64,000 nt of DNA. It comes from Holothuria scabra (Eukaryota; Echinodermata; Holothuroidea; Aspidochirotida; Holothuriidae). The position numbers and the translations under genes are program-made. The DNA is taken from contig CM074196.1 in assembly GCA_037179385.1 (NCBI GenBank), positions 31,083,986-31,147,985 of the forward strand, written 5' to 3'. A model generated the notes under the pieces. It did not search any database and was not told the DNA's origin. It saw only the letters and a list, made by a program, of their open reading frames with translations. Shown here piece by piece: positions 30,201-42,200 of the stretch. Every line of letters starts with the position of its first letter. Position 1 is the stretch's first letter.

Positions 30201-33200
30201 TAGAACGACTAGTGCGTCCGCTGAATTTGACCTTTTGACCTTTGGTGCAAGCTCCTCACAGAGGTCATGTATCGACGTCACTGCGTTGCGCGTTTGTCTA
30301 TTTTTTCATCCAGGAGTACATTGTGCAACAATTGTTGCTAAGGTTCTATCGTGCGCGCGTATCGGTAACACACCTACTGCGTATGATCAGTAACATCCTG
30401 TAAGCCAAATTAAAACACGCTGACGTCATTTTTTTCAATTCTGGAACGCGTTTCTAGCACATCAAATTAGGCATGATGTTTTTGTAGCTAAAATCCCCAA
30501 AGGAGCTTGATAGAATTAAGTCCCGCGTTTACTAGCGATGAAATCAGCAACTCCGCGGATTGCCCTCTTGTTTTAATTTGCTGTTAGTTTTGCCACATAC
30601 TTTTCTCCTCTAACTAGTCCTACTATACACTTGACCATTTGTTGAAACTGTACTTTGAACTGCAGAGGCAATGTTCACAAGCACATACTGTATTAACTCT
30701 ATATGCAGTTGGTACACTAAAGTTAACTTACAGTATCACTTGAATGGTCATGGACTACTACTATTTTAATTTAATATAAAATAGTGCATACCTGTCCAGT
30801 CCGTGACAAAATTTCCCGTATGTGACACTTTTTTGTTGGCTTATTAGGGGGGGGGCTAATTAGCTGATATTAGAAACCAGGTAATTTTGACAGATGTATC
30901 AATGTGATAAGTAAGAGAATTTTTGAAATGGACATGATTGATTTATAAAGTGTTGATTGAGGCTAAAAAAATGTTCAAAATTGTCACGAACGGTACATAA
31001 TGATTTTGTCTGATTAATTAATATAGTTAAGAAAAATTCCACAATTGCAGTAAATTACTCAAATGTGTCTAACAGCATCCTTAACAAGTCCCAACTTCTT
31101 TTATGTCATTCCATTGAAGCACTACCACATGGTTGTCAAACATGTGATGTCCCGTCCGTGACACTGTTGTAATGTGATGTTTATTCATATTAATATGCAT
31201 ATTCATACTTATGCAGATTCTATACATATCACGTGCATGCATGAACCAATCATTTTAAATATATAAGGTTAATATAAAAAGGATTGCACGTGGGTAACAT
31301 CACTTCTCAATCCTAGTCGATATTTAGTTGTCAACGAGGAGACAACCCTTATTTTATTTTGTACGTTTATGTTTTGTAAATATATACTGGATCCAGAACT
31401 TAGAAGATTGCGTTTATTTCATTTGTGTTAACAATCTCATTACATGGTGGCAGCGATTGTGAGTTTATCTATCTTTATTACGACGGGATTGAGGTTTCCT
31501 ATCACTCTGCGACCTGCCCTTCTCCATACTTGAGCCTGAGGTCTCGACATGTGAGTAAAGAGAACAGTTGAGTTCCACGCCCTTTTAAAACAACGTCGTA
31601 CGTACTGTCTGGAACTTTTTCTAACTTTCAAGTGAATTACTTCAAAACTGATGCCTGTATTATCGAGGACCAAGAAAAACACCAGCAGAGTGAGTAGGAC
31701 GAACAATTTAACTATAATCATGAATTTTCCACGTCTTCGAACAAACATTGCCTGTGTAAAGCCACTAGACAAAAGGAGAAACGTAAAACCTAAGGTCCGT
31801 ACCATCGTGTTTATCTATAAGCCATCAACACGTATGGAATTCGTCTAATAGAACACCTGTTTGGAATGTGTCTGAAAGAGGAACACCTGTATAGTCTTTT
31901 GAAAAGAACTGAACATTGGTGAAAACAAGCGAGTAGTACCGCAGCCAAACTCAAGTGTGAGATGTCGTTTACCGTGGTTTACCTGTATACAGTGCCGATT
32001 AGTGAAATTCAGTTGAAAGCCAGCTTCCCAGATAGCCGTGACCGGCCGTGAAGATGTCCAGAGAAGTCAACGATACCCCCACAAAACTTTGGAGTATTTA
32101 ATAATGGTCAAAAAGTTTTGGAATATTATTATTATTAATAAAACTCTGTGACTGCAATAAGAGAGTGAACTCAGAACTTTCTTTATCAGGACTCATACTA
32201 TGTGTGACGTATTACTCATGAATGTATCGAGTTGGTAAGATTTTTCCATTTTGTTGCAATTTTTAAGTCTGTCGTTAGTTCATGTTGTGCAAGATACAAG
32301 CATAATTAATGCTAAGACAGTTTGTTAAAGCATAGTATATGGGAACAGTGGACATTATGACTGAGTTAGTAGGTTTCGTACCCCCTACTTTAGATTGGAA
32401 ATCAGATGATTTGCCAACAGCATTTAGAAGCTTCATGAGTTGTTGTAAGCTAATATTTTCAGGTCCTATGTCATCAAAGAGTGACAATGAAAAAGTAACC
32501 TATATACTATTGTGGTTGGGACGAGAAGGCATTAATGTCTATGAAACTTGGGAGTTGACAGATAAACAAAGGTCAAACCCAGATGAAATTCTTTCGTTCT
32601 TTGAAAAGCATTTTGAGCCAAAGAGTAATTTTAGATTGGCTCGGTATAAATTGCAACAAATGAGACAAGACAGTCACGAGAATGTTGATGATTTTATGAC
32701 AAGATGTAAGCGCCAGGCTGAAAAGTGTAAGTTTACTCCAAGCGAATAAAAGGTTCGCCTAATCGAGCAACTGATTTTAGGGACTCCTCACAAAAAAATT
32801 CAGGAGAAGCTGTTGGGTAAAGATGAAACCCTAACGTTAGATGGAGCAATGGATATTGTACGAACATACGAAGCCACAAAGGCTCATATGTCAGCATTGC
32901 AAGCAACCGTGCCAGCTGCAGGCATGAAAACAGACGCATTGAAGGGGCAGAAGACCCAAAACAGCAATCGAAAATGTAATCGATGTGGTTTAAAATATCC
33001 ACATAAGGGGGAATGTCCAGCAATTGGTTCCAAATGTTTTTCGTGTGGGAAGTTCAATCATTGGAAGTCCATGTGTAGGTCTAAGTCTCGAGACAATAGT
33101 AAATACACTGGGTCATCGAATTCAAGCAAACCCACATCTAAGAGAAGGTCTAGGTCTCGTAATAGATCGGAGCATTCTGCTCCAAAGGAGCAAATTTCAA

Positions 33201-36200
33201 AAAAAAAAAAAAAAACAGTGAAATTGTCAGTGTTGAACAAATTAAATTTGAAATAATCAAAATTAATAACATCCAAGGATCCAAAGTTCTTTGTAGTGAA
33301 ATTTTTGCAACCCTTAATACAGTTCATAGGGGTAAGGATGCAACCTTAAAAGTTGAAGTGGACACGGGTGCAGAGGGAAACATTCTTCCCATGCGCATAT
33401 TCAAACAAATGTACCCACATAAGGTTAGTAATGGCAAACCGCTTCCAAGTGCTCCACTACAGAATAGTGACACAATTATTACAGCTTATAATGGAAGCGT
33501 AATACATCATTATGGTATGCATTTCCTAGACTGTACATTTGAGGATAATAGGTCAAAAGTTAAATTTTATGTTACCGATGTGGACGGCCCAGCCGTGCTA
33601 GGTTTGAAATCTTGCCTTGACTTAAATCTGGTGACTTTTAATTGTAATCTTAATTTGAAATCGAGTGTAGAAAACATTGATGACCTTAAAAGAATGTATC
33701 CTGATAGTTTTCAGGGTATTGGGAAATTCGAAGGGGAGTACCATATAGTATGTGACAGGTCAGTACCACCTGTAGTACATGCCCCACGTAGATGTCCTGT
33801 GCAGATAGTGGACGATGTTAAAAAGGAGCTAGATGATATGGTGTCCCTAGGTGTAATTGAATCTGTTACAGAACCGACAGATTGGGTGTCTAGTCTGGTT
33901 TACCGTCGTAAACCAGATGGCAGGTTAAGAGTTTGTCTTGATCCAAAAGACTTGAATAAGGCTATCAAACGAGGTCAATGTCATATTCCAACATGTGAAG
34001 AAATTACACACAAACTGGCAAAAATAGTACAGTATTTTCAAAAATGGATGCCAAGCATGGTTATAAGTCAATAGTACTTGACAATGAATCTAGTCGCTTA
34101 ACAACATTTAACAGTCCTTTCGGGCGTTTTTGCTTCAAACGTTTGCCTTTCGGCCTGTGTTTAAGTCAGGATGTTTTTCAAACCAAAATGAACCAAATTC
34201 TTGAACTCTGTCCAGGCACAATAGGTATTTCAGATGATATCTGTGTTTTTGGTAAAACAACAGAAGAACACGATCAAAATTTGAGAAATCTAATGAAGGT
34301 GGCCACAACGAAAGGCCTTGTCTTCAACGCTAACAAGTGTGAAATAAGAAATTCAAACATCAAATTTTTTGGGCAGATTTATGACAAAGAAGGTGTGCAT
34401 TTAACCCTGAAAAAGTGACAGCCATTAAGAAAATTGAGGTACCTAAAACAGCGAAGCAGTTACAAAGGTTTATGGGAATTGTCACTTATATGGCTCCATA
34501 CATTCCACAACTGTCCCAAAACACAGCGTCCTTACGTGAGTTATTGAAGAAAGATGCAGTCTTTGAATGGACAGATACCCATAGTAAAGATTTTCAGAAA
34601 CTCAAAGACCTAATAAGTGAACAAGTAACACTAGCATATTTTGATCCCAATAAGGAATCAATCATTGAGGTTGATGCTTCCTTAAAAGGTATTGGTTGTG
34701 TGTTAACTCAAGACAACAAACCAATTCATTTTGCATCGAAAGCTTTTACCGAAACAGAGCAAAGATATGCAAATATAGAGCGAGAAATGTTCGCCGTTGT
34801 GTATGCTTGTGAAAGATTCCATAATTATATTTATGGTAAAAGTTTCATTGTCGAATCTGATCATAAACCACTAGAAATGATCAAACTTAAGAATCTTAGT
34901 GCTGCTCCACCTAGATTGCAAAGGTTGTTATTAAGGCTTCAAAGCTATGACATGACTATTCGATACAAACATGGGAAAGATATGGTAATGGCTGATGCTC
35001 TTTCTAGACTGAATCCACTGGAAGGTGAACCAATTGAAAAGGAAGAGATAGTGGTAAATTTTGTACAATTCTCAGAGCAAAAGCTTGAAGACATCAAGAA
35101 AGAAACGATGTCAGACACAGAACTTAGTATTCTAAAGCATATAATTATTGAAGGCTGGCCCGAGGAAAGGCGGTCTGTCCCGAAGCCCTTACAAAAATAT
35201 TGGCCCTTTCGGGATGAGTTGTAAATTGAAAGTGGAATCATCATGAAAGGTGATAGACTAGTAATTCCGCAGAGCATGCGGTCAGGTATACTTGACAGAA
35301 TACATGTTGGCCATCAAGGCATTGTTAAGAGCCAGCTCAGGACCAAAACTTGTGTGTTTTGGAATAATATTAATAAGGACATTGAGAGTTTGGTTAAAGA
35401 GTGCGTTATATGTCAAGAGCATGGTAATTCTCTCCCACATGAGCCCTTGGAGCAGATTGAAATTCCAACGAGACCCTGACTTATTCTATCTAAATGGTAA
35501 AGATTACCTTTTAGTTGCAGATTACTATTCAAAGTTCTTCTTAGTCAAAGAAGTGCCAAGTAATCAGTCAAGTAGTAACACTATTATTAACATGTTGAAA
35601 CAAATGTTTTCAGAGCATGGAGTGCCAGAAAGGATGATTACAGACAATGGTAGTCAGTATGCAAGCAGTGCCTTCAAGGGCTTTAGTGAGGACTGGTCAT
35701 TTTCTCATGTAACATCGAGTCCAAGGTACCCAAAGTCAAATGGATTCATAGAACGGCAGGTCCAAATTGTCAAAAACTGCATTCGTAAAGCTAAGCAGTC
35801 AAAGACAGATGTAAATATGGCTTTACTTGCACTTAGAGCTACTCCTGTTGATGCAAAGCTACCATCACCTGCAGAATTATTAACTGGTCGTAAATTTAGA
35901 GCAAATCTTCCCGTCAAAGTTGAGAATAGGTCCCATAACAGGGATGAGGTGGGACAACGTCTGCAGGAAAGGCAGCATAAGCAAAAAGTGTATCACGATC
36001 GCAATACTAAAAATTTAGGTCCCTTATCCCCAGGGCAGAATGTCTACGTCCAAAACCAAGACACCGGAAAATGGTCCCCTGGTAAGATAGCTAACCAGAG
36101 ATCTGAGCCAAGATCTTATGATATTGAGACTCCTAGGGCAGGGGTACTTAGAAGAAATCGTAGGCATATAAAGAAAGGGGAGAGAAATGTGTCCTTTGCA

Positions 36201-39200
36201 GAAAATGAATCTCAGAACAGTTCCGATACAGAGAGGGTAGACTCAGACACAGAACAACCGGTGTCCGAAAGTGATGGGTACAATCGTACCAGGTCAGGTC
36301 GTAGAGTGATCCCAAGAGGGATATTAGATTTGTAATTATGTTATATTTTTGTTGTTACAAGTATTCTGCTTTATGTATCTTCCTTTAGAGAACAAGGGGG
36401 ATGTAATGTGATGTTTATTCATATTAATATGCATATTCATACTTATGCAGATTCTATACATATCACGTGCATGCATGAACCAATCATATTAAATATATAA
36501 GGTTAATATAAAAAGGATTGCACGTGGGTAACATCACTTCTCAATCCTAGTCGATATGTAGTTGTCAACGAGGAGACAACCCTTATTTTATTTTCTACGT
36601 TTATGTTTTGTAAATATATACTGGATCCAGAACTTAGAAGATTGCGTTTATTTCATTTGTGTTAACAATCTCATTACAACTGTTCCCAGCTTCGTCAGCT
36701 TCAAGCACTAATTAGGCACCCTAAATTACATACAATATGTATAAAAAAGTTACATGTAAGAAATTTGATATGTATAGTTAGCAACTCCCCCAAAAATGTT
36801 TTGATACGAAGCATTTAAAATTTTGAATTCCATGTCCAATTAACTGCGGAATGCCGCAAGAAGCGCGTGTATATTCTGCCTGCATTTTTTTCATTCTGCC
36901 TGAATTATGGGGGGAGCGATATGTTCAATTTGCCCCCTGCAGAAAGTAGGCCTGATTTAACTTGGCAGTTATGGAGTTAAGTGTTGGAGTTAAGCGTTCC
37001 CAGGGGGAAACCATTGGAAATGTATCTTTTACGGTTCTCAAGATATATCTCTTCAAAGTTTGAATATTTCTGAATCAACTTGTTGCTTATGCTTAAATAA
37101 TGATGTGGGATGTTCACAGTGTAAACATTTTTTTTGATAAGCCTAAATTAATTATTTTTAATTACTCATCAAAGAGCGTATGGTCTGGTAATTTATACTG
37201 ATGATTTTCAATGGGCACAATTTATGTTTCCAAAATAAAACACTCAGGACGTACTAATGTTGCAATTGTCCTTGAAATGAAGAATGAAGAAACGAAGATA
37301 ACATTAGCCATGTACGGCAAAACCCTCACATGACATCACAAGATTTGCATATTGAGCTCAATGTTCATGCATGATTAAGCGCAAATCAGGAACTACACTG
37401 TAATTAAATTGGTCATAACGCTTTCCACATCTTATACCCGATTTTGTCATTTTCATGGGACATGACCTTGGGTTAGCTGCTGCTATAAACCAGTAGAATA
37501 GACGAATTCGAAGAAAATATCTGCGCTAGCGATAGTGACCTTCCTGTTCAGTTCAACTAATAAGGAACATCTAAGCGCTGCGCAGGTCGCACATATCATA
37601 CTGTTGTATGTGCGTTTAAATCTAGTCACCAAATTATATACACTGTTAAAAAATTTCTCTGTAAATTTACATTATTTTTATGTCAAATTTTTTTCCAACC
37701 AAATAATGTTTTTTTTACAGCCAGACTGTAATCTTGAAAAAACAAAAGGGTTTGTTTTTTCTTTACAGTTTTTGCATGTAGATTAGTTTACAAAAGTCTA
37801 CTGTAAAATTGAATTACAGAATTGTTCTGTTTTGTTTACCTTAATTGTATGTGAATTTACAGCCTACTGTTTTCATTCCCGACGTTTTAATATTAATTAT
37901 AATATCGCTTTTTTAACTTTCATATGTTATTACGTAACATACACTTCACCATTACGTAGATAAGGTATTTGCTTATCAACGTAATGTGTCGTTACGAAGT
38001 TGTTTTCAATCAAAACACATTGAGGATGCTTTGTTGTCATAAAGTTGTCAAGTAGACTGCTATCTCTAGGAACTTTGTGATTGGAAAGTCACATTTTTTG
38101 TACAATATAATAATTGTTTTTAAAATAAATATGACAAAGAATGCAAATACATTGGTTGCAAACATTTCCAGACAAGGTAAACTATAAGTTTATCACTTCC
38201 TGATTAATAAACGCCAAAGAAGATATTATTCAAAGCAACAGCAATCCTTTTGCTAGGAAAATGCCTACAAAATAAGCTCCACCCATTTATGCATAAAGTG
38301 GTAAATTTACAGACTCTTTCAAGTAAATTTGTGAAACGTTTTTAATTTGCTCCGATCAAGTGCATGAGGGCCTGTGGCGATGAGTTGACATCATGCCAAT
38401 TGCCAGTGCTCTGAAATTAGGGCCTTACAATTTCTTTTTACTTAACAATGTGCGACAAAACACCAGTTGTATGATATTTATAACTAAGAACGTAATAACT
38501 AAATATGCTTTTGTAATAAATGTAAGTTAATTTTAAAATAGAGCCATAAATTTTCCAAAAATGTGTTTTTTTTTTTTTTAAACTGAAACTTCGCAGAACG
38601 ATGCATGTTTTATATTGAAAATTTTCTGGCTATTTCTTATTTGTTTGTTTGGGCTTATTTTTGTTTCTTTTTCAGCTTAACCCTTTGCCGTTGTGCTCCG
38701 ATCGGGGCATATTTGCGCGCCTCGGGAGTGGACGGAAGAGCGGACGTAGCCCGTCCCGCATCGGCTTCCGTAGGCCATTGACCCCGGGACCTTAAACTGG
38801 TGTCTCTCTCGTTGTTGTGGCCGAATTTTCGGGTAGCTACTCGCAGTTTCGAGCTCCGCGTGAAACAGTAAAGATGGGTGACAGCCGAGCTCTCCGCATG
38901 GGTTCAAAAGGACCCAAACAACGGTAAAGGGTTAAAATAAGCCTGTGGAGTGTGTTCACTGCAAAGCTGATGCCACTGTCTCTGCGTGTGTGCACGTAAC
39001 CCTTTAGCCGAGTGGTGCAGATATTTTAGATTAAAAACGAAATGAATGTTTGTTAAATGACAGTATATTTATGAGAAATCAGAATAATACAAAATACTGT
39101 TAAAATTTCTGTAAATTTACAGAAAAGGTTTTACAAAGCAGTAAAATTTGGTTAAAAAAGCAGACAGAAATGGTTTTTCAAATAAATAGAAAATACATGT

Positions 39201-42200
39201 TAAACAAACTTTTTTATTGTAGCAATACAAAGTGTCTGTAAAGATACAGAAAATCTCTATTTAAAGTAAAATACAAAAAGTTTAAGTTAAAAAAGTGTGT
39301 AAATTTACAGAAATTTTTAACAGTGTACACATAAAATTGTTACCCGTTGACCTTTGACCTAATGCGCACTATTGTTTCTTGAAGAAACTTCGAACTGTTC
39401 TATTCAGTTAGGAAGCTGACCCCGGGGCTACCAAAATATATTGAGCTCTGCTTATGTCACACATTTTTTAATTTTAACCGCTAAAGGAAATGTACACTTG
39501 TAAAAACAAATGTCTGTTTTATTCTGTATACTTTCAATGACGAACAAGCAAACTATGAAACTTACCAGAACAGCTTCGCAAGTTATCTTGTCTCCAATTT
39601 CAGGATAAATTGTCGGCTAAAAGGCGCAAGAATCACCGGGAGATTTTAGGTCACCCACTCTGAACGTTGGCGAATGGTCACAAATTTGTCCCGAAATCAT
39701 CCCGAAGCTGCCCAGCAACTACCAAATGATCAAATTTAATCATGAAATATACTTTCTCTTATAGTTTCGTTGATAAATTATTCTAATTTTCCTAAAGACG
39801 GTCAATCCCGCTTTGTTAATGCTACGAATCTGTTTGCAGTACACTTGTTAGTAAGTCAGCCATCTTGAAACGCAAAGCATGGTGGTACCTAGCATATTGC
39901 AGCACTGTGATACAAGATCCAACACAATGCCATACATCAGGCGGGCACATATGTAAGTGATGCGAAAGTATGTACATATAATGAATATAGATGAAACAAC
40001 AAAGACACAGAGTTCGTTATAGCATTTTAGTGAAGGTTAAAGGATACCAAGAAAAGTGCCACTATATTTGTAAATATTATTTGTTCTCTCTTTTTCAAAT
40101 AATATTTCAACATATTCTCACTTTGAAGAAAAAAAATGTGCAGTTTTGAGCATCGCAAGTGAGCTCTCGCTCCTTCGGTTTTCTCGGAGAGAGTATGAAG
40201 AAGACTCCAGCTAAAGTTCACTCCCTGACAATCGCTTTCTACTAAAACGAGTTTCTTTTGAAAATTTAACTTTCCCCTTTTTCTTCAATTGCCAAAAAAT
40301 ACTCAATTACGTAAGACCTTTCATAAGAATTATTGACATTTTTAACTGGTGTCCGTTTTCGGTCTGCGTAGGCTAGCTCGATTACGGTCTCCCGGAATGC
40401 ATTTCATCTCGAGTACCGAGGGTGTATAGCGGGTAGCATAATAATATGAGGTCTGCTTTGAAACTATATTGCAAGAGACGTAAACAAAATTACGAGGAGA
40501 TCAAACGCCGGCTTCACAAAGTACTGGTCTCCTTTGCTAGTTTGCCTTCGGAAGGAAATCCTTCGGCATCTACTTACATGGAAAGGGTATGAAAGTAAAG
40601 GATAGTTGGCTAATGCCGACCACGTCAGTGATGTGAAAATGCAGATCTCACACATAACACAACTTTTTTAGAACATTGCTACCAAGACTTACACCTAAGT
40701 CTCTATCTAAGTCTCTCTAGTAAGCACAAGCCGTATAGGTTAACACGAATTGTAAAAACACTACCAATGATTGCAAGAAGGCTCTAAATTCCTTTAATAT
40801 TACTTTAATATTACTTATCGCATTGGCCGGCCCACTATTAAAGCCAGGAGCGGGGCCAGGGGAACAGTTTACTAAACACAGTCCCTTCATCTATATAAAA
40901 ACGTCATGGGATATGGTTAGAAAATCAGTGGGAATCAGCTTAGGATGTAGGCCTACTTCAAGTCTGACATTTCAAACATAAATTCTACAGAGTATGGGAA
41001 ATGAATTCAAACAGTGCAACTCTCCCACATCTAAAAGGACAATCCTGGGCTAAGATATAAAATGTTGAAGTTTATTCATTCAGTTTGAAATGGTACATTG
41101 TATGCAAATTTGTGATGACAATAACAGTCTTTGTATTTCTCCGTTTCTAATTTTTTTTTATTTATTTATTTTTTTAGGCACTGCACCTTGTAGCAATATG
41201 TGATACAAGACTTACTCTCATCAGCTCATGAGATAATGTAATTCAAAGTCCTCTCTGGATAAAAGGAAGTGCTGAACGTAAAAAAACATTTTTGGTTTCA
41301 AAGGAAACCATAAATGATTAATGAAGAATATGTTATCAGTTCGGGAGATAACCTCTTTCGGGGAAAAATGGTTTTGCACCCGAACGGGGGAAAATACGGC
41401 CATGGGTTGCGCCATTTTCAAATTTCTTCCTTGATGCTTTGCGATCCTACCGTGCAATTTAAACGGAAACAAACATTCAAAACAATTGGAAAATTTAATC
41501 TGTCTTAGGAAAGAGAAATTTTGGAATATTTAGAAACTTTGTTGCTAGGGGAACAAAAAAGCCGGATCATGTTAGGTAGTTCACTGCGCACATTTTGAGA
41601 TATCGAACAATTTTGTCACGTTCTGTGTCCTAAGCTTAAATTATAGACTCGATACAGCGGCAATATTTGTTCCATTTTTTCTGCAGAAAGTTGTGTAAGT
41701 TACTCGTTACTAGCAATTGAGCTCATTAATACGTTCTTGAAAGTTTCTAAAGAACAATTTCTTAAGAACAATTACCCTGTATACCCCGTGTACCCTGTAG
41801 AACATATCCACATTTATAAAACAAAGCGGAAACTATGAAGAGGCACACACTAAATGCTCATGAATATTCATGATGCAATTTTCTCCCGATCGGATGGATT
41901 CTCATTTTCACCCCAAAACGGTTATCTCCCGAACTGGTTATTGTATATTGTAAGGGTTTCAGGTTGGTACGTTGGAATGACGGTAAGTAGACAGTTTTAC
42001 AATCTCTAAATCTGATTTTGTTTACAAAGATTTTGCTGAAGTTGGAATCCCAGTACCTCGGGATTGTACCGATCTCAGTTCACTTGAGAATGGAGTTTAT
42101 ACAGTCTCCCCCTATGAAGGAGGGAATCCTACCCCTGTCTTTTGCGACTTCGATGCGGCTCATGGACCTTGGACTGTAAGTAAACCCCTTCGTTGAAAAA

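Larger units (their letters stand above)
31168..36678 (+). mobile_element. Ty3/gypsy LTR retrotransposon, recently inserted, coding region broken
   Basis: Complete structure: 5' LTR, primer-binding site, gag, protease, reverse transcriptase, RNase H, integrase, polypurine tract and 3' LTR. A perfect 5-bp target duplication ACTGT lies at 31163-31167 and 36679-36683. The order PR-RT-RH-IN is that of Ty3/gypsy (Metaviridae). Two zinc knuckles in gag and the absence of an obvious chromodomain suggest a Mag/SURL-like lineage. The LTRs differ at only 3 of 277 positions, so insertion was recent. Nevertheless the coding region has two in-frame stops, a frame change at an A run, two further frameshifts and a small deletion near the integrase start, so this copy is unlikely to be autonomous. 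It sits in the intron before the FReD exons, in the gene's sense orientation. Confidence 0.95.
26424..36855. mobile_element. Putative large non-autonomous TIR element with subterminal motif array
   Basis: The outer ends carry the 12-bp inverted repeat GGCATTCCGCAG (26424-26435 and, reversed, 36844-36855). Inside the left end, TGTCACGGACGGGACA or close variants occur at 26444-26459, 26617-26632, 26815-26830 and 26839-26854. Near the right end the motif is mostly inverted, at 30793-30808, 30813-30828 (weaker) and 31148-31163, with one degenerate forward copy at 30982-30997. Without the later gypsy insertion the element would be about 4.9 kb. No ORF over about 110 codons lies outside the gypsy element. 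No clear target duplication was found, so the unit is a hypothesis. Confidence 0.4.

Noticed and set aside
31440..31805. Minus-strand ORF of 121 codons
   Set aside because: It lies in the retrotransposon leader, runs into the LTR and has no domain resemblance.
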